Notes: generated from the sequence alone by a model not told the origin. Shown: positions 6,228 to 14,116, numbered from the stretch's first letter. The stretch is 42,140 bases of DNA from Oscillospiraceae bacterium (GCA_017460955.1 JAFTZY010000020.1:1-42140), one strand, 5' to 3'. A program made the numbers and translations.

Positions 6228-8084
6228 TTACCTTGTGTGGGGCTTGTGCTGCTTTTCTGCATACATTTTTTCATCGGCCAGCGCAAAGAGCGCTTCAAAC
6301 TCCATCCCCTGTGCCGTGTGGATGCCAATGCTCACATCCACCTTGTAGGGCTTCCCGGAATCCTGATTGTAGCGGGACAGCTCTGCGAGGATGCGGTCGT
6401 GGATCGCAGCAGCATCCTGCTCTCCCTCGATCACGCATACCAGCTCGTCGCCGCCGTAACGGCAGGTCAGTCCGCCCCCGCAGGCATCCCGCAGTGCTGC
6501 GGCTGCCGCGGAAATGGCTGTATCACCCTCCGAGTGGCTGAAATGGTCGTTGATGTATTTGAGCCCGTCCAGATCCGCCAGAACAAGCGTGAGGGGCTCG
6601 TGCTTGGCGGCAAGCTGCGCATAGCTGAGCAGGAAGGCCCGGCGGGTGTACATGCCCGTGAGCGCGTCGATCCGGTAGAGATCGGCGACCACCTGCTGGA
6701 GGTGCGCCTGGTAGCGGGTGATGCGGTAGCCGCCGATGGCCGTGCTCAGGGACATGGCCATCTGCCCGATCTTGAGACAGTTCGAGCGGTCAAGGTGCTC
6801 GTAGTGGAAGCACAAGTAGCCGAGCGGCACGTCAATATAATTGAGCGCAATGAAGATCAGTGGCATCCCGAAATCCAGCAGGGACTCCAGACGCGGGACA
6901 AGCTCCTCCCGCGGGAGCATCGCCTCCTCGGGCGGGTAGGGGACATCCGTGTCCGAGAGGATGAAAAGCCTATCGCCGAAGGTGTCCTCGGAGTGCTGTA
7001 CGAGCGGGTCGAGCGCCTCGTCGATGCACTCGGTCTTGAGCATGATGCACATCGTAAAGAAGAGCCGGTGCCGGACCTTGCCGGCGACCTCCCGGATGTT
7101 GCGGCTCGTGAGGATCTTGGTCGAGATCTCGCTGAGCTTGACCTCCTCATTCCTGAAAAGCGAGAAATCATCCGCCATACGGTTGATGTAGTCGGCGCAG
7201 TCAAATTCCGTGCGCGGCCTGCATCCGCAGGATTCGGAGAGGATGAGACTGGGCAGGATGCTGTCCCGGGCAGGGAGCGGCACGTTATCGCCAAGGCGCA
7301 GGACATGGCCCGCAATGCGCAGCCCGAGGAGCGTGTAGTCACAGAAGCAGGAGCTGATGCGCGGAACGGAGTACTGGATGGGGTCGATGCCGTCAAAGCC
7401 GGTGACGATGACGTCCTGCGGCACGCGCCAGCCGTTGCGGATAAGCACGGAGGAGACCGAAATGGCCATGACATCGTTGGCGCAGACGATCGCCCGGGGG
7501 ACGCGGTCCTCGTCGATCAGGCGCTCCACGGCCTGCCGCGCCGGGACGCTCCAGAAATCACCGTAGCTCACACAGCTCTCGTCAAAGGGGATGCCCCGCT
7601 CACCGAGCAGGCGCTGCATGATGGCAAGGCGCTCCTCGGAGAAGGGATTGCCCTTCATGCCGGCGATGAAATGGAACGAACGGACCTTGTGGTGATCGAG
7701 CAGATGCCGCACGATGGAGGCAAAGCCCCCGGCAAAGTCGAAGAGGACATTGCAGTCGCAGCGCTCCTCCAGAGCGCCCACAACAATGACGGGCAGGCGG
7801 TACTGCTTTGCCTGCATGAGCAGACGCTCATAGGTCTCCTCGTCGAGGATGCGGTCCTTGAACAGGATGAGCGCATCGGCCGTGCGGTCGTCGATGAGGT
7901 CGAAGATCAACGCTTCTCCCGCATCGGCGCGGGTCTTCCAGTACATGTCGGAACCGGTGGTATAGACGAAGACCCGCCATCCTGCCGGCCTGAGCGTATC
8001 GCTGAGTGCATTGATGAAGTCCAGCAGTACCTCTTCGTATATCCGCGGCACGCATACAGCCGCGACCTTATAGCCGTACAGCAT
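6228..8084 (-). CDS. Diguanylate cyclase with LacI-type periplasmic-binding-like sensor domain
   Basis: The 618-residue product has a type-1 periplasmic-binding-protein fold at the N-terminus (about residues 1-285; VCANDVMAISV and VTGFDGIDP are typical of LacI/GalR ligand domains) but no helix-turn-helix before it. A GAF-like middle region follows, then a C-terminal GGDEF domain from about residue 450 (DALTGMYTRRAF, LADLDGLKYIND) with active-site motif YGGDEL near residue 543. It should make cyclic di-GMP in the cytoplasm in response to a bound small molecule. There is no membrane segment. ATG 8084 is 11 nt after AAGGAGG; ATG 8093 is also possible but only about 2 nt from that site. It is first gene of a three-gene operon. 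Confidence 0.9.
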   Translation of the reverse strand: MLYGYKVAAVCVPRIYEEVLLDFINALSDTLRPAGWRVFVYTTGSDMYWKTRADAGEALIFDLIDDRTADALILFKDRILDEETYERLLMQAKQYRLPVIVVGALEERCDCNVLFDFAGGFASIVRHLLDHHKVRSFHFIAGMKGNPFSEERLAIMQRLLGERGIPFDESCVSYGDFWSVPARQAVERLIDEDRVPRAIVCANDVMAISVSSVLIRNGWRVPQDVIVTGFDGIDPIQYSVPRISSCFCDYTLLGLRIAGHVLRLGDNVPLPARDSILPSLILSESCGCRPRTEFDCADYINRMADDFSLFRNEEVKLSEISTKILTSRNIREVAGKVRHRLFFTMCIMLKTECIDEALDPLVQHSEDTFGDRLFILSDTDVPYPPEEAMLPREELVPRLESLLDFGMPLIFIALNYIDVPLGYLCFHYEHLDRSNCLKIGQMAMSLSTAIGGYRITRYQAHLQQVVADLYRIDALTGMYTRRAFLLSYAQLAAKHEPLTLVLADLDGLKYINDHFSHSEGDTAISAAAAALRDACGGGLTCRYGGDELVCVIEGEQDAAAIHDRILAELSRYNQDSGKPYKVDVSIGIHTAQGMEFEALFALADEKMYAEKQHKPHTR

Positions 8085-8123
8085 CCGGCGCATCCCCTCC
8101 TTCCATGATACATGGTTATCATT

Positions 8124-8152
8124 ATTATAGCATAGTTTTGCAGAAATTGCAA
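8124..8152 (-). promoter_or_regulatory. Promoter of the GGDEF operon
   Basis: On the minus strand, TTGCAA (8147-8152) and TATAAT (8124-8129) are 17 bp apart, with TGC before the -10. The divergent feo promoter lies about 165 bp away; nothing else was identified between them. Confidence 0.85.
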
Positions 8153-8315
8153 GGGCTTTTTGTGAAATGTGCGGAAATGTCCCCTCCGTCGGCGCATGCA
8201 TTTTGACAGCATGCAGCATGGTGCTCCCCTGCGCCCCGTCCTCCTCTCCGTATCCATAAGCTTACTAAAAATGCCTGACGTTTTTGTGGAATATGCCTAA
8301 AATAGCTCGAAATGC

Positions 8316-8343
8316 TTGACAAATATGCGGATTTGAGTATACT
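8316..8343 (+). promoter_or_regulatory. Promoter of feoAB
   Basis: TTGACA (8316-8321) and TATACT (8338-8343) are separated by 16 bp. Confidence 0.85.
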
Positions 8344-8347
8344 CATA

Positions 8348-8367
8348 ATTAGTTAGCTCTCACTAAT
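8348..8367 (+). promoter_or_regulatory. Candidate DtxR/IdeR-type metal-responsive operator
   Basis: The inverted repeat ATTAGT-8 nt-ACTAAT starts 5 bp after the -10 hexamer, over the expected transcription start. The half site TTAGTTAG resembles operators of iron-sensing DtxR-family repressors. Repression of feoAB under iron sufficiency is inferred. Confidence 0.6.
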
Positions 8368-8415
8368 CAAAAAGGTGCAGTGGGGGCAGGAGCTTTGGAA
8401 AGGAGAGGATGGAGC

Positions 8416-8637
8416 ATGAAAACACTCAAACAGGTCAAGATCGGCGAGACCGTCAAGGTCGTAAAGCTGCACGGCGAGGGCGCCGTCAAGCGCAGGATCA
8501 TGGACATGGGACTGACCCGCGGCGCAGAGGTGTTCGTCCGCAAGGTCGCACCGCTGGGCGATCCGATCGAGGTCACCGTGCGCGGCTACGAGCTGTCCCT
8601 GCGCAAGGCGGATGCCGAGATGGTCGAGGTGCAGTGA
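8416..8637 (+). CDS. feoA: Ferrous iron transport protein A
   Basis: FeoA is a small cytoplasmic SH3-like protein that supports FeoB-mediated Fe(II) uptake. The 73-residue product has the typical pattern TLKQVKIGETVKVVKL, then RIMDMGLTRGAEVFV and the final beta strand with GYELSLRKADAEMV. ATG 8416 follows a GGAGAGGATGGAG purine stretch; an upstream in-frame ATG at 8380 lies before it. feoB starts 88 nt downstream on the same strand with no terminator between, so they form an operon behind the promoter and operator at 8316-8367. Confidence 0.95.
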   Translation: MKTLKQVKIGETVKVVKLHGEGAVKRRIMDMGLTRGAEVFVRKVAPLGDPIEVTVRGYELSLRKADAEMVEVQ

Positions 8638-8725
8638 CGGCATGCTGCTTTTATGCCCGCAGGTAAGCGGATACTAACATGCGGGCAGCGCGAATATTTC
8701 ACAGATAAGGAGAGAAACATCAGTT

Positions 8726-11251
8726 ATGGCTGATATCAAAATTGCTCTTGCGGGCAACCCGAACTGCGGCAAAACAACGCTGTTCAATGCACTGACGGGC
8801 TCGAATCAGTTTGTCGGCAACTGGCCGGGCGTTACAGTGGAAAAGAAGGAGGGACGCCTGAAGAAGCATGACGGCGTGGTCATCACGGACCTGCCGGGCA
8901 TCTACTCGCTGTCCCCGTACACCCTTGAGGAGGTCGTGGCAAGAAACTACCTGATCGGGGAGAAGCCCGACGCGATCCTCAATATTATCGACGGTACCAA
9001 CCTCGAGCGTAACCTGTACCTGACCACACAGCTTGCCGAGCTTGGCATCCCGATGGTCATCGCCGTGAACATGATCGACCTGGTCAAGAAGAACGGGGAC
9101 ACCCTCAAGAGCGATGTGCTTGCCAAGGAGCTCGGGTGCAAGGTCGTGGAGATCTCTGCACTCAAGGGCACGGGCATCATGGAGGCTGCCGAGGCGGCCA
9201 TCGAGCTGGCCCGGGATCCCCGCCCGGTCCCGAAGCATGCCTTCTCGGGTCCCGTGGAGCATGCCCTGGCACATATCGAGGAAGCGACCGTACATGACCT
9301 CCCCGAGGCACAGCAGCGCTGGTACGCCGTCAAGCTCTTTGAGCGCGACGAGAAGGTGGCCGAGCAGCTGGGACTGTCCGAGGAGAAGAGACAGCATATC
9401 GAGCAGGACATCGCGGCCGTGGAGAAGGAGCTCGACGACGATGCGGAGTCCATCATCACCGGTGAGCGCTACGGCTACATTGCCGAGATCATTGATGACT
9501 GCTGGAAGCGCAAGGGCGCAGGACAGCTGTCCGTTTCCGACAAGATCGACAAGATCGTGACCAACCGCTGGCTGGGCCTGCCGATCTTTGCTGTTATCAT
9601 GTGGGCTGTGTACCACATCTCCATGGTGACCGTGGGCGCTGCGGCAACGGACTGGGCCAATGACGGCCTGTTCGGCGACGGCTTCCACCTCTTCGGCATC
9701 GGCACCTCCGCCTATGAGGATACCGCCGAGGAATACGGTGCAGCCATGAACGCCATTGACGCCTTCGCCGGTGAGACGGTGGAGATCGACCTGGAGGATG
9801 AGGACTTCGACGGCGATGCTGTTATTGCAGAGCTTAAGGCTGTCACCTCCGATGATGACTATGTGACCTACGCTGTGGAGGACGAGGAGACCCTCGAGGA
9901 ATCCGAGCTGCTCATTTATTTTGATGAGGTACCCGCCGGTGCCGATGAGGAAGAGGTCGGCGCCATGTCCTACAAGGACGCAGTGGCCTATGTAGAGGAA
10001 AACGGCCTTGAAGAGCCGGATCCGGCCGCTTACGGCGTATGGGTGCCCGGTGTGCCGGCCGTCATTGAGATGGGCCTGGATGCTGTGGGCTGTGCGGACT
10101 GGCTCAAGGGCCTGATCCTGGACGGTATCGTAGCCGGTGTCGGTGCGGTGCTCGGCTTTGTACCGCAGATGCTCGTGCTGTTCCTGCTGCTGGCGATCCT
10201 CGAATCGTGCGGCTATATGGCAAGAATCGCCTTCGTGCTCGACCGTATTTTCCGCCGCTTCGGCCTGTCCGGCAAGTCCTTCATCCCGATCCTGATCGGT
10301 ACCGGCTGCGGCATCCCCGGTGTCATGGCCTCCCGTACCATTGAGAACGAACGTGACCGCCGCATGACGATCATGACCACGACCTTCATCCCCTGCGGTG
10401 CCAAGACGCCGTTCATCGCCATGGTGGCAGGCGCACTGTTCCCGGCACACAGAGGACTGGTCGCCGTATCCGCATACTTCATCGGTATGGCCGCCATCAT
10501 TGTTTCCGGTATCATCCTGAAGAAAACGAAGATGTTCGCCGGAGATCCCGCTCCCTTCGTTATGGAGCTGCCGGCCTACCATATGCCGACTGTCAGCAAT
10601 GTCCTGCGTTCCATGTGGGAGCGCGGCTGGTCCTTCATCAAGAAGGCCGGCACCATCATCCTGGTATCCACGATCGTGGTATGGTTCACGACCTTCTTCG
10701 GCTTCACCGACGAGGGCTTCCGGATGCTGGCAGAGGATGAGATCGACATGAGCATCCTGGCCAAGATCGGCGGTGCCGTGGCCTGGATCTTCGCACCGCT
10801 CGGCTGGGGCAACTGGCAGGCAGCCGTGGCATCCGTGACGGGTCTGGTCGCCAAGGAGAACATCGTCGGTACGATGGGCATCCTCTACGGCGGCGGCGAG
10901 ACCTCGACCTATGCGGCACTGGCCGGTGCCTTCACAGGTGCAGCCGGGTTCTCGTTCCTGGTATTCAACCTGCTGTGCGCACCGTGCTTTGCAGCCATCG
11001 GTGCCATCAAGCGGGAGATGAACAATGCCAAGTGGACCTGGTTTGCCATCGGGTATCAGTGCGGCTTTGCGTATGTGATCGCACTGATCGTCAACTCCCT
11101 GGGGACCCTCCTGGGCGGTCAGGTCACGGCCATGAGCGTGATCGGCTCCGTGATCTCCCTGGCCCTCATCGTTGGGATCTGCTACATGCTCTTCAAGCCC
11201 TATCAGGAATCCACCAAGCTCGATACCAAGCTTGGCAGTGCAGTGAAGTAA
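8726..11251 (+). CDS. feoB: Ferrous iron transporter B
   Basis: FeoB is the GTPase-coupled Fe(II) permease of the cytoplasmic membrane. The 841-residue product has the N-terminal G domain with G1 GNPNCGKT (residues 10-17), G3 DLPG (55-58) and G4 NMID (115-118), a helical GDI-like region, then the transmembrane core with two gate regions (for example GTGCGIPGVMASRT and VTGLVAKENIVGTMG). It is longer than usual because the first extracytoplasmic loop, after the helix near residue 300, carries about 110 extra residues rich in Asp and Glu (about 330-440). No feoC follows. The start ATG at 8726 is 13 nt after AAGGAG. Function is secure; the insertion is unusual. Confidence 0.97.
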   Translation: MADIKIALAGNPNCGKTTLFNALTGSNQFVGNWPGVTVEKKEGRLKKHDGVVITDLPGIYSLSPYTLEEVVARNYLIGEKPDAILNIIDGTNLERNLYLTTQLAELGIPMVIAVNMIDLVKKNGDTLKSDVLAKELGCKVVEISALKGTGIMEAAEAAIELARDPRPVPKHAFSGPVEHALAHIEEATVHDLPEAQQRWYAVKLFERDEKVAEQLGLSEEKRQHIEQDIAAVEKELDDDAESIITGERYGYIAEIIDDCWKRKGAGQLSVSDKIDKIVTNRWLGLPIFAVIMWAVYHISMVTVGAAATDWANDGLFGDGFHLFGIGTSAYEDTAEEYGAAMNAIDAFAGETVEIDLEDEDFDGDAVIAELKAVTSDDDYVTYAVEDEETLEESELLIYFDEVPAGADEEEVGAMSYKDAVAYVEENGLEEPDPAAYGVWVPGVPAVIEMGLDAVGCADWLKGLILDGIVAGVGAVLGFVPQMLVLFLLLAILESCGYMARIAFVLDRIFRRFGLSGKSFIPILIGTGCGIPGVMASRTIENERDRRMTIMTTTFIPCGAKTPFIAMVAGALFPAHRGLVAVSAYFIGMAAIIVSGIILKKTKMFAGDPAPFVMELPAYHMPTVSNVLRSMWERGWSFIKKAGTIILVSTIVVWFTTFFGFTDEGFRMLAEDEIDMSILAKIGGAVAWIFAPLGWGNWQAAVASVTGLVAKENIVGTMGILYGGGETSTYAALAGAFTGAAGFSFLVFNLLCAPCFAAIGAIKREMNNAKWTWFAIGYQCGFAYVIALIVNSLGTLLGGQVTAMSVIGSVISLALIVGICYMLFKPYQESTKLDTKLGSAVK

Positions 11252-11318
11252 GCGGGGAACCCCGCTGGCGGAGAGCTTCCCCTTGCGGGGCGACCCCCCG
11301 CACGCCATACGGCGTGCA

Positions 11319-11357
11319 CCCCCCTTGCGTGCTGACGCACGCGGGGGGTTCTTTTTT
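11319..11357 (+). terminator. Terminator of feoAB
   Basis: CCCCCC-TT-GCGTGC pairs with GCACGC-GGGGGG around a TGAC loop, followed by TTCTTTTTT. A second hairpin built on GCACGCC and GGCGTGC lies just upstream at 11300-11317. Confidence 0.85.
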
Positions 11358-11397
11358 CTTTTGTGGGGGACTGACGTCCCCCACACCCCCTGCTTAG
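11349..11397 (-). repeat. Dispersed GGAC-GTCC / A-rich intergenic element, copy in minus orientation
   Basis: Read on the minus strand it contains AGCAGGGGGTGTGGGGGAC, then CAGTCCCC, then CAAAAGAAAAAAGAA. Related copies are at 13185-13236 and 22531-22577. Its A-rich end forms the T run of the feoB terminator. Confidence 0.65.
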
Positions 11398-11461
11398 GGC
11401 TGCGCACGTTCTTTGTGGGGGTGGGCGCCCCCGCACACCACCCCATCCCCGTCAAATCCCC

Positions 11462-11490
11462 TTGACATTTCCCCCGATCCGTGCTATAAT
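11462..11490 (+). promoter_or_regulatory. Promoter of hydG
   Basis: TTGACA (11462-11467) and TATAAT (11485-11490) are 17 bp apart with TGC before the -10; predicted start near 11497. It leaves a 197-nt leader before the hydG ATG. Confidence 0.9.
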
Positions 11491-11496
11491 ATAGGT

Positions 11497-11674
11497 ACTG
11501 CGCCGGAAGAATCCTCTGACGGCAAAGGAATCCATCAAAGCACCGATGCCTGACGCACAATCCCGCTTGCGGGGGCGGCGAAAGCCATGGGGATCCGTCA
11601 CAGCGGGGGAGAGCCCTGCATTTTATGGCGATGAGAACCTCCCCTGAGCGTCCGGCACACCGGGCGCTGTTTTT
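11497..11674 (+). ncRNA. Structured hydG leader with terminal attenuator: candidate riboswitch of unknown class
   Basis: The leader has several pairable elements: TGACGG (11517-11522) with CCGTCA (11595-11600); an alternative TGACG (11551-11555) that competes for CGTCA (11596-11600); a GGC-GAAA-GCC tetraloop hairpin (11577-11586); and GGGGAG (11606-11611) with CTCCCC (11639-11644). It ends in a 9-bp terminator stem (AGCGTCCGG with CCGGGCGCT, 11647-11668) with loop CACA, followed by GTTTTT at 11669-11674. That terminator sits six bases before the hydG ribosome site at 11680. A terminator this close to the gene it would block points to conditional attenuation. I compared it mentally with TPP, SAM, cobalamin, glycine, c-di-GMP, THF, ZTP and fluoride classes and could not match any. 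Confidence 0.55.
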
Positions 11675-11693
11675 GATACAGGAGGTAATCACC

Positions 11694-13112
11694 ATGTATG
11701 ATCCGAGATCCATGAAGGCGGAGGAATTCATCTGCCATGAGGAAATTGAAGAGACCCTGCGCTTTGCCGATGCGCATAAGCATGACCGTGAGATGATCGA
11801 GCAGATCCTCGAGAAGGCCGCCGCCTATAAGGGCCTGACCCACCGGGAGGCCTCCGTGCTGCTGGCCTGTGAGGAGGAGGACCTCAACGAGCGCGTCTGT
11901 CAGCTCGCCGAGCAGATCAAGCTTGATTTCTACGGCAACCGCATCGTGATGTTCGCACCGCTCTATCTGTCCAACTACTGCGTCAACGGCTGTGTGTACT
12001 GCCCGTACCACGCCAAGAACAAGCACATCCCCAGAAAGAAGCTCACCCAGGACGAGGTGCGTGCCGAGGTCATCGCCCTGCAGGATATGGGCCACAAGCG
12101 CCTTGCCATCGAGGCCGGTGAGGATCCGGTGAACAATCCCATCGAGTACATCCTCGAGTGCATCAAGACCATCTACAGCATCCACCACAAGAACGGCGAC
12201 ATCCGCAGAGTCAATGTCAACATCGCCGCCACCACCGTGGAGAATTACCGCAAGCTCAAGGAGGCCGGCATCGGCACCTACATCCTCTTCCAGGAGACCT
12301 ACCACAAGGAGAGCTATGAGCAGCTCCATCCCACGGGCCCCAAGCACAATTACGCCTACCATACCGAGGCCATGGACAGAGCCATGGAGGGCGGTATCGA
12401 TGACGTGGGACTCGGTGTCCTGTTCGGTCTGGAAATGTACCGCTATGAGTTTGCGGGCCTCCTGATGCATGCCGAGCATCTGGAAGCCGTGCAGGGCGTG
12501 GGACCGCATACCATTTCCGTGCCCCGCATCAAGCATGCCGACGACATCGACCCGACTGCCTTTGACAATTCCATCTCCGATGAGATCTTTGCCAAGATCA
12601 TCGCCTGCATCCGTGTGGCCGTGCCGTATACCGGCATGATCATCTCCACCCGTGAGTCCGAGTCCGTGCGTGCCATGGCACTGCGTCTGGGCATCTCCCA
12701 GATCAGCGGCGGCTCGAGAACATCTGTGGGCGGCTATGCCGAGGAGGAGCGCCCGCACGATACCGAGCAGTTCGATGTCTCCGACCAGAGAACGCTCGAC
12801 GAGGTCGTGCGCTGGCTGATGAAGGACGACTTCATCCCGTCGTTCTGCACCGCATGCTACCGTGCCGGCAGAACGGGCGACCGCTTCATGCAGCTGTGCA
12901 AGTCCCGGCAGATCCTCAACTGCTGCCATCCGAATGCGCTGATGACGCTCCAGGAGTACCTGGAGGACTATGCGTCCCCCGAGACGAAGGCGATCGGCGA
13001 GAAGCTCATCGAGCGGGAGCTGTCGAACATCCCGAACGAGAAGGTCCGCGCCAAGTGCGTGGAGCATCTGGCAGCCATCCGCAATAACGAGGGAAGGGAT
13101 TTCCGGTTCTGA
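11694..13112 (+). CDS. hydG: [FeFe]-hydrogenase maturation radical SAM tyrosine lyase
   Basis: HydG cleaves tyrosine to supply CO and cyanide for the H-cluster of [FeFe]-hydrogenase. The 472-residue product has the radical SAM cluster motif CVNGCVYC (Cys96, Cys100, Cys103). It also has the diagnostic HydG C-terminal cluster motif CX2CX22C (Cys385, Cys388, Cys411, with CTACYRAGRTGDRFM), which separates it from the thiamine enzyme ThiH. ATG 11694 follows AGGAGG at 11680-11685. The gene stands alone; hydE, hydF and the hydrogenase are not in this window. Expression is probably controlled by the structured leader. The gene has no clear terminator of its own before the repeat-rich spacer. Confidence 0.95.
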   Translation: MYDPRSMKAEEFICHEEIEETLRFADAHKHDREMIEQILEKAAAYKGLTHREASVLLACEEEDLNERVCQLAEQIKLDFYGNRIVMFAPLYLSNYCVNGCVYCPYHAKNKHIPRKKLTQDEVRAEVIALQDMGHKRLAIEAGEDPVNNPIEYILECIKTIYSIHHKNGDIRRVNVNIAATTVENYRKLKEAGIGTYILFQETYHKESYEQLHPTGPKHNYAYHTEAMDRAMEGGIDDVGLGVLFGLEMYRYEFAGLLMHAEHLEAVQGVGPHTISVPRIKHADDIDPTAFDNSISDEIFAKIIACIRVAVPYTGMIISTRESESVRAMALRLGISQISGGSRTSVGGYAEEERPHDTEQFDVSDQRTLDEVVRWLMKDDFIPSFCTACYRAGRTGDRFMQLCKSRQILNCCHPNALMTLQEYLEDYASPETKAIGEKLIERELSNIPNEKVRAKCVEHLAAIRNNEGRDFRF

Positions 13113-13184
13113 TGAAGGACTGCACCTGAATGGCGTGCGCTGTACGGAACGGAAAGCGCTCCTTTGCGCCCCGCAGTGAAGCGC

Positions 13185-13236
13185 TGAGCAGGGGGTGTGG
13201 GGGGACGCAGTCCCCGGACAAAGAAAAAAGAAGCCC
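13185..13236 (+). repeat. Dispersed GGAC-GTCC / A-rich intergenic element, plus orientation
   Basis: GAGCAGGGGGTGTGGGG is followed by the hairpin GGGGAC-GCA-GTCCCC and ACAAAGAAAAAAGAA. It shares this arrangement with copies at 11349-11397 (opposite strand) and 22531-22577. Confidence 0.65.
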
Positions 13237-13285
13237 CTTGACAACCGCCTGTAGGGGCGCTCTCTTCCGTGTGAGTGAACGATTA

Positions 13286-13384
13286 TGCAGGGTGCAGGGG
13301 CGGCAGCCCCTGCTGGGGGCGCAGGGGGCGAAGCCCCCGCTTCCCCCCCTCCCTTTAGGGAGGGGGCAGGGGGAGGGCGGCTTA
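13286..13384. repeat. Cluster of GC-rich hairpins in the hydG-HD spacer
   Basis: At least three short perfect inverted repeats follow each other: AGGGGC-GGCA-GCCCCT type, GGGGGC-GAA-GCCCCC, and CCCCTCCC-TTTA-GGGAGGGG (13345-13364). No coding frame here looks real. The 390-bp spacer 13113-13502 holds only these repeats and the promoter of the next gene. Confidence 0.5.
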
Positions 13385-13400
13385 CGGTGCGCCCTCCCCC

Positions 13401-13429
13401 TTGACAACTGCGCATAAATGTGCTATAAT
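13401..13429 (+). promoter_or_regulatory. Promoter of the HD-domain gene
   Basis: TTGACA (13401-13406) and TATAAT (13424-13429) are 17 bp apart with TGC before the -10. The leader carries a perfect 8-bp hairpin GCCCGGCA-GTCCA-TGCCGGGC at 13449-13469. Confidence 0.9.
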
Positions 13430-13502
13430 CAATACAGAACAACAGCTTGCCCGGCAGTCCATGCCGGGCTTGCGTTGCCATGCATGGAGAGGGGGAGGTA
13501 CG

Positions 13503-14066
13503 ATGCTGTATATCAAGGCATATCCGGAAACGGCGGCAAGGGTGCGTCTGCACGGCAGCGATATCCTGGCTTCCCCGGGGATGCAGAAGGAGCGCACGCT
13601 CCGGCAGCACGACAATGTGGACTGCTATACGCATTCGATCTGTGTGGCGTACATGTCCCTGCGGGTGGCACGGGCACTGCATGTGAAGGTGGACGAGCGC
13701 AGTCTGGTGCGCGGGTGCCTGCTGCATGATTATTTCCTGTACGACTGGCACGACAAGGCACAGGCATGCAGGTTCCATACCGTGCGGCATCCGAGGATCG
13801 CCCTGCACAATGCCGAGCGGGACTTCCCCTTAAATCAGCTCGAGCGGGAGATCATCCTAAAGCACATGTTCCCGCTGTGCTTCCCGTTCCCGCATAACCG
13901 CGAGTGCTACATCATTTCGGTGGCGGACAAGATCTGCGCATTCAGCGAGAGCTTCCACCTGTATTCGCTCGACAAGGTCGCACGGATGATCGAGGAGGGC
14001 TCCCGGCCCGGTGAGCACGTCGGTGGGCTGTGCCACGCAGGTCCGCTGCCGCATTCGGGGCATTAA
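13503..14066 (+). CDS. HD-domain metal-dependent phosphohydrolase family protein
   Basis: The 187-residue cytoplasmic protein has the HD pattern: an early His in HDNVDCYTHS (about residues 36-45), the HD doublet in LLHDYFLYDWHD, a later His in ILKHMFPLCFPFP, and the distal Asp in ISVADKICAFSE. Family members cleave phosphate esters or phosphodiesters, but the substrate cannot be deduced. ATG 13503 follows GGGGGAGG at 13491-13498; the frame open upstream to 13401 coincides with the promoter. It has its own promoter and a strong terminator, so it is monocistronic. Confidence 0.85.
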   Translation: MLYIKAYPETAARVRLHGSDILASPGMQKERTLRQHDNVDCYTHSICVAYMSLRVARALHVKVDERSLVRGCLLHDYFLYDWHDKAQACRFHTVRHPRIALHNAERDFPLNQLEREIILKHMFPLCFPFPHNRECYIISVADKICAFSESFHLYSLDKVARMIEEGSRPGEHVGGLCHAGPLPHSGH

Positions 14067-14076
14067 AAGGAGAACA

Positions 14077-14116
14077 AACGCCTGCAAAAGCATGACGCTT
14101 TTGCAGGCGTTTTTTG
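14077..14116. terminator. Terminator after the HD gene, usable in both directions
   Basis: A 15-bp stem (AACGCCTGCAAAAGC with GCTTTTGCAGGCGTT) with loop ATGAC is followed by TTTTT. The convergent gene ends at 14129. Confidence 0.9.

Noticed and set aside
11497-11640. hydG leader as a c-di-GMP-I or glycine riboswitch
   Set aside because: Isolated resemblances (GACGCACA, CTCTGACGGCAAAGGA) are present, but the required order of conserved blocks and stems is not. Kept as unclassified.
8720-11731. Very long open frame (about 1000 codons) on the minus strand opposite feoB
   Set aside because: It mirrors the feoB codons on the other strand, has low-complexity His/Asp/Gly-rich composition, no ribosome site and no recognisable domain. 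It is a GC-rich shadow frame.
13130-13417. Possible small gene between hydG and the HD gene
   Set aside because: The frame is made of the GC hairpin repeats and the promoter of the HD gene and lacks a ribosome site; the translated sequence looks like translated repeats.
11598-13808. Long minus-strand frame opposite hydG and the HD gene
   Set aside because: It runs across the hydG gene, its spacer repeats and the HD gene promoter without any domain; an antisense shadow.
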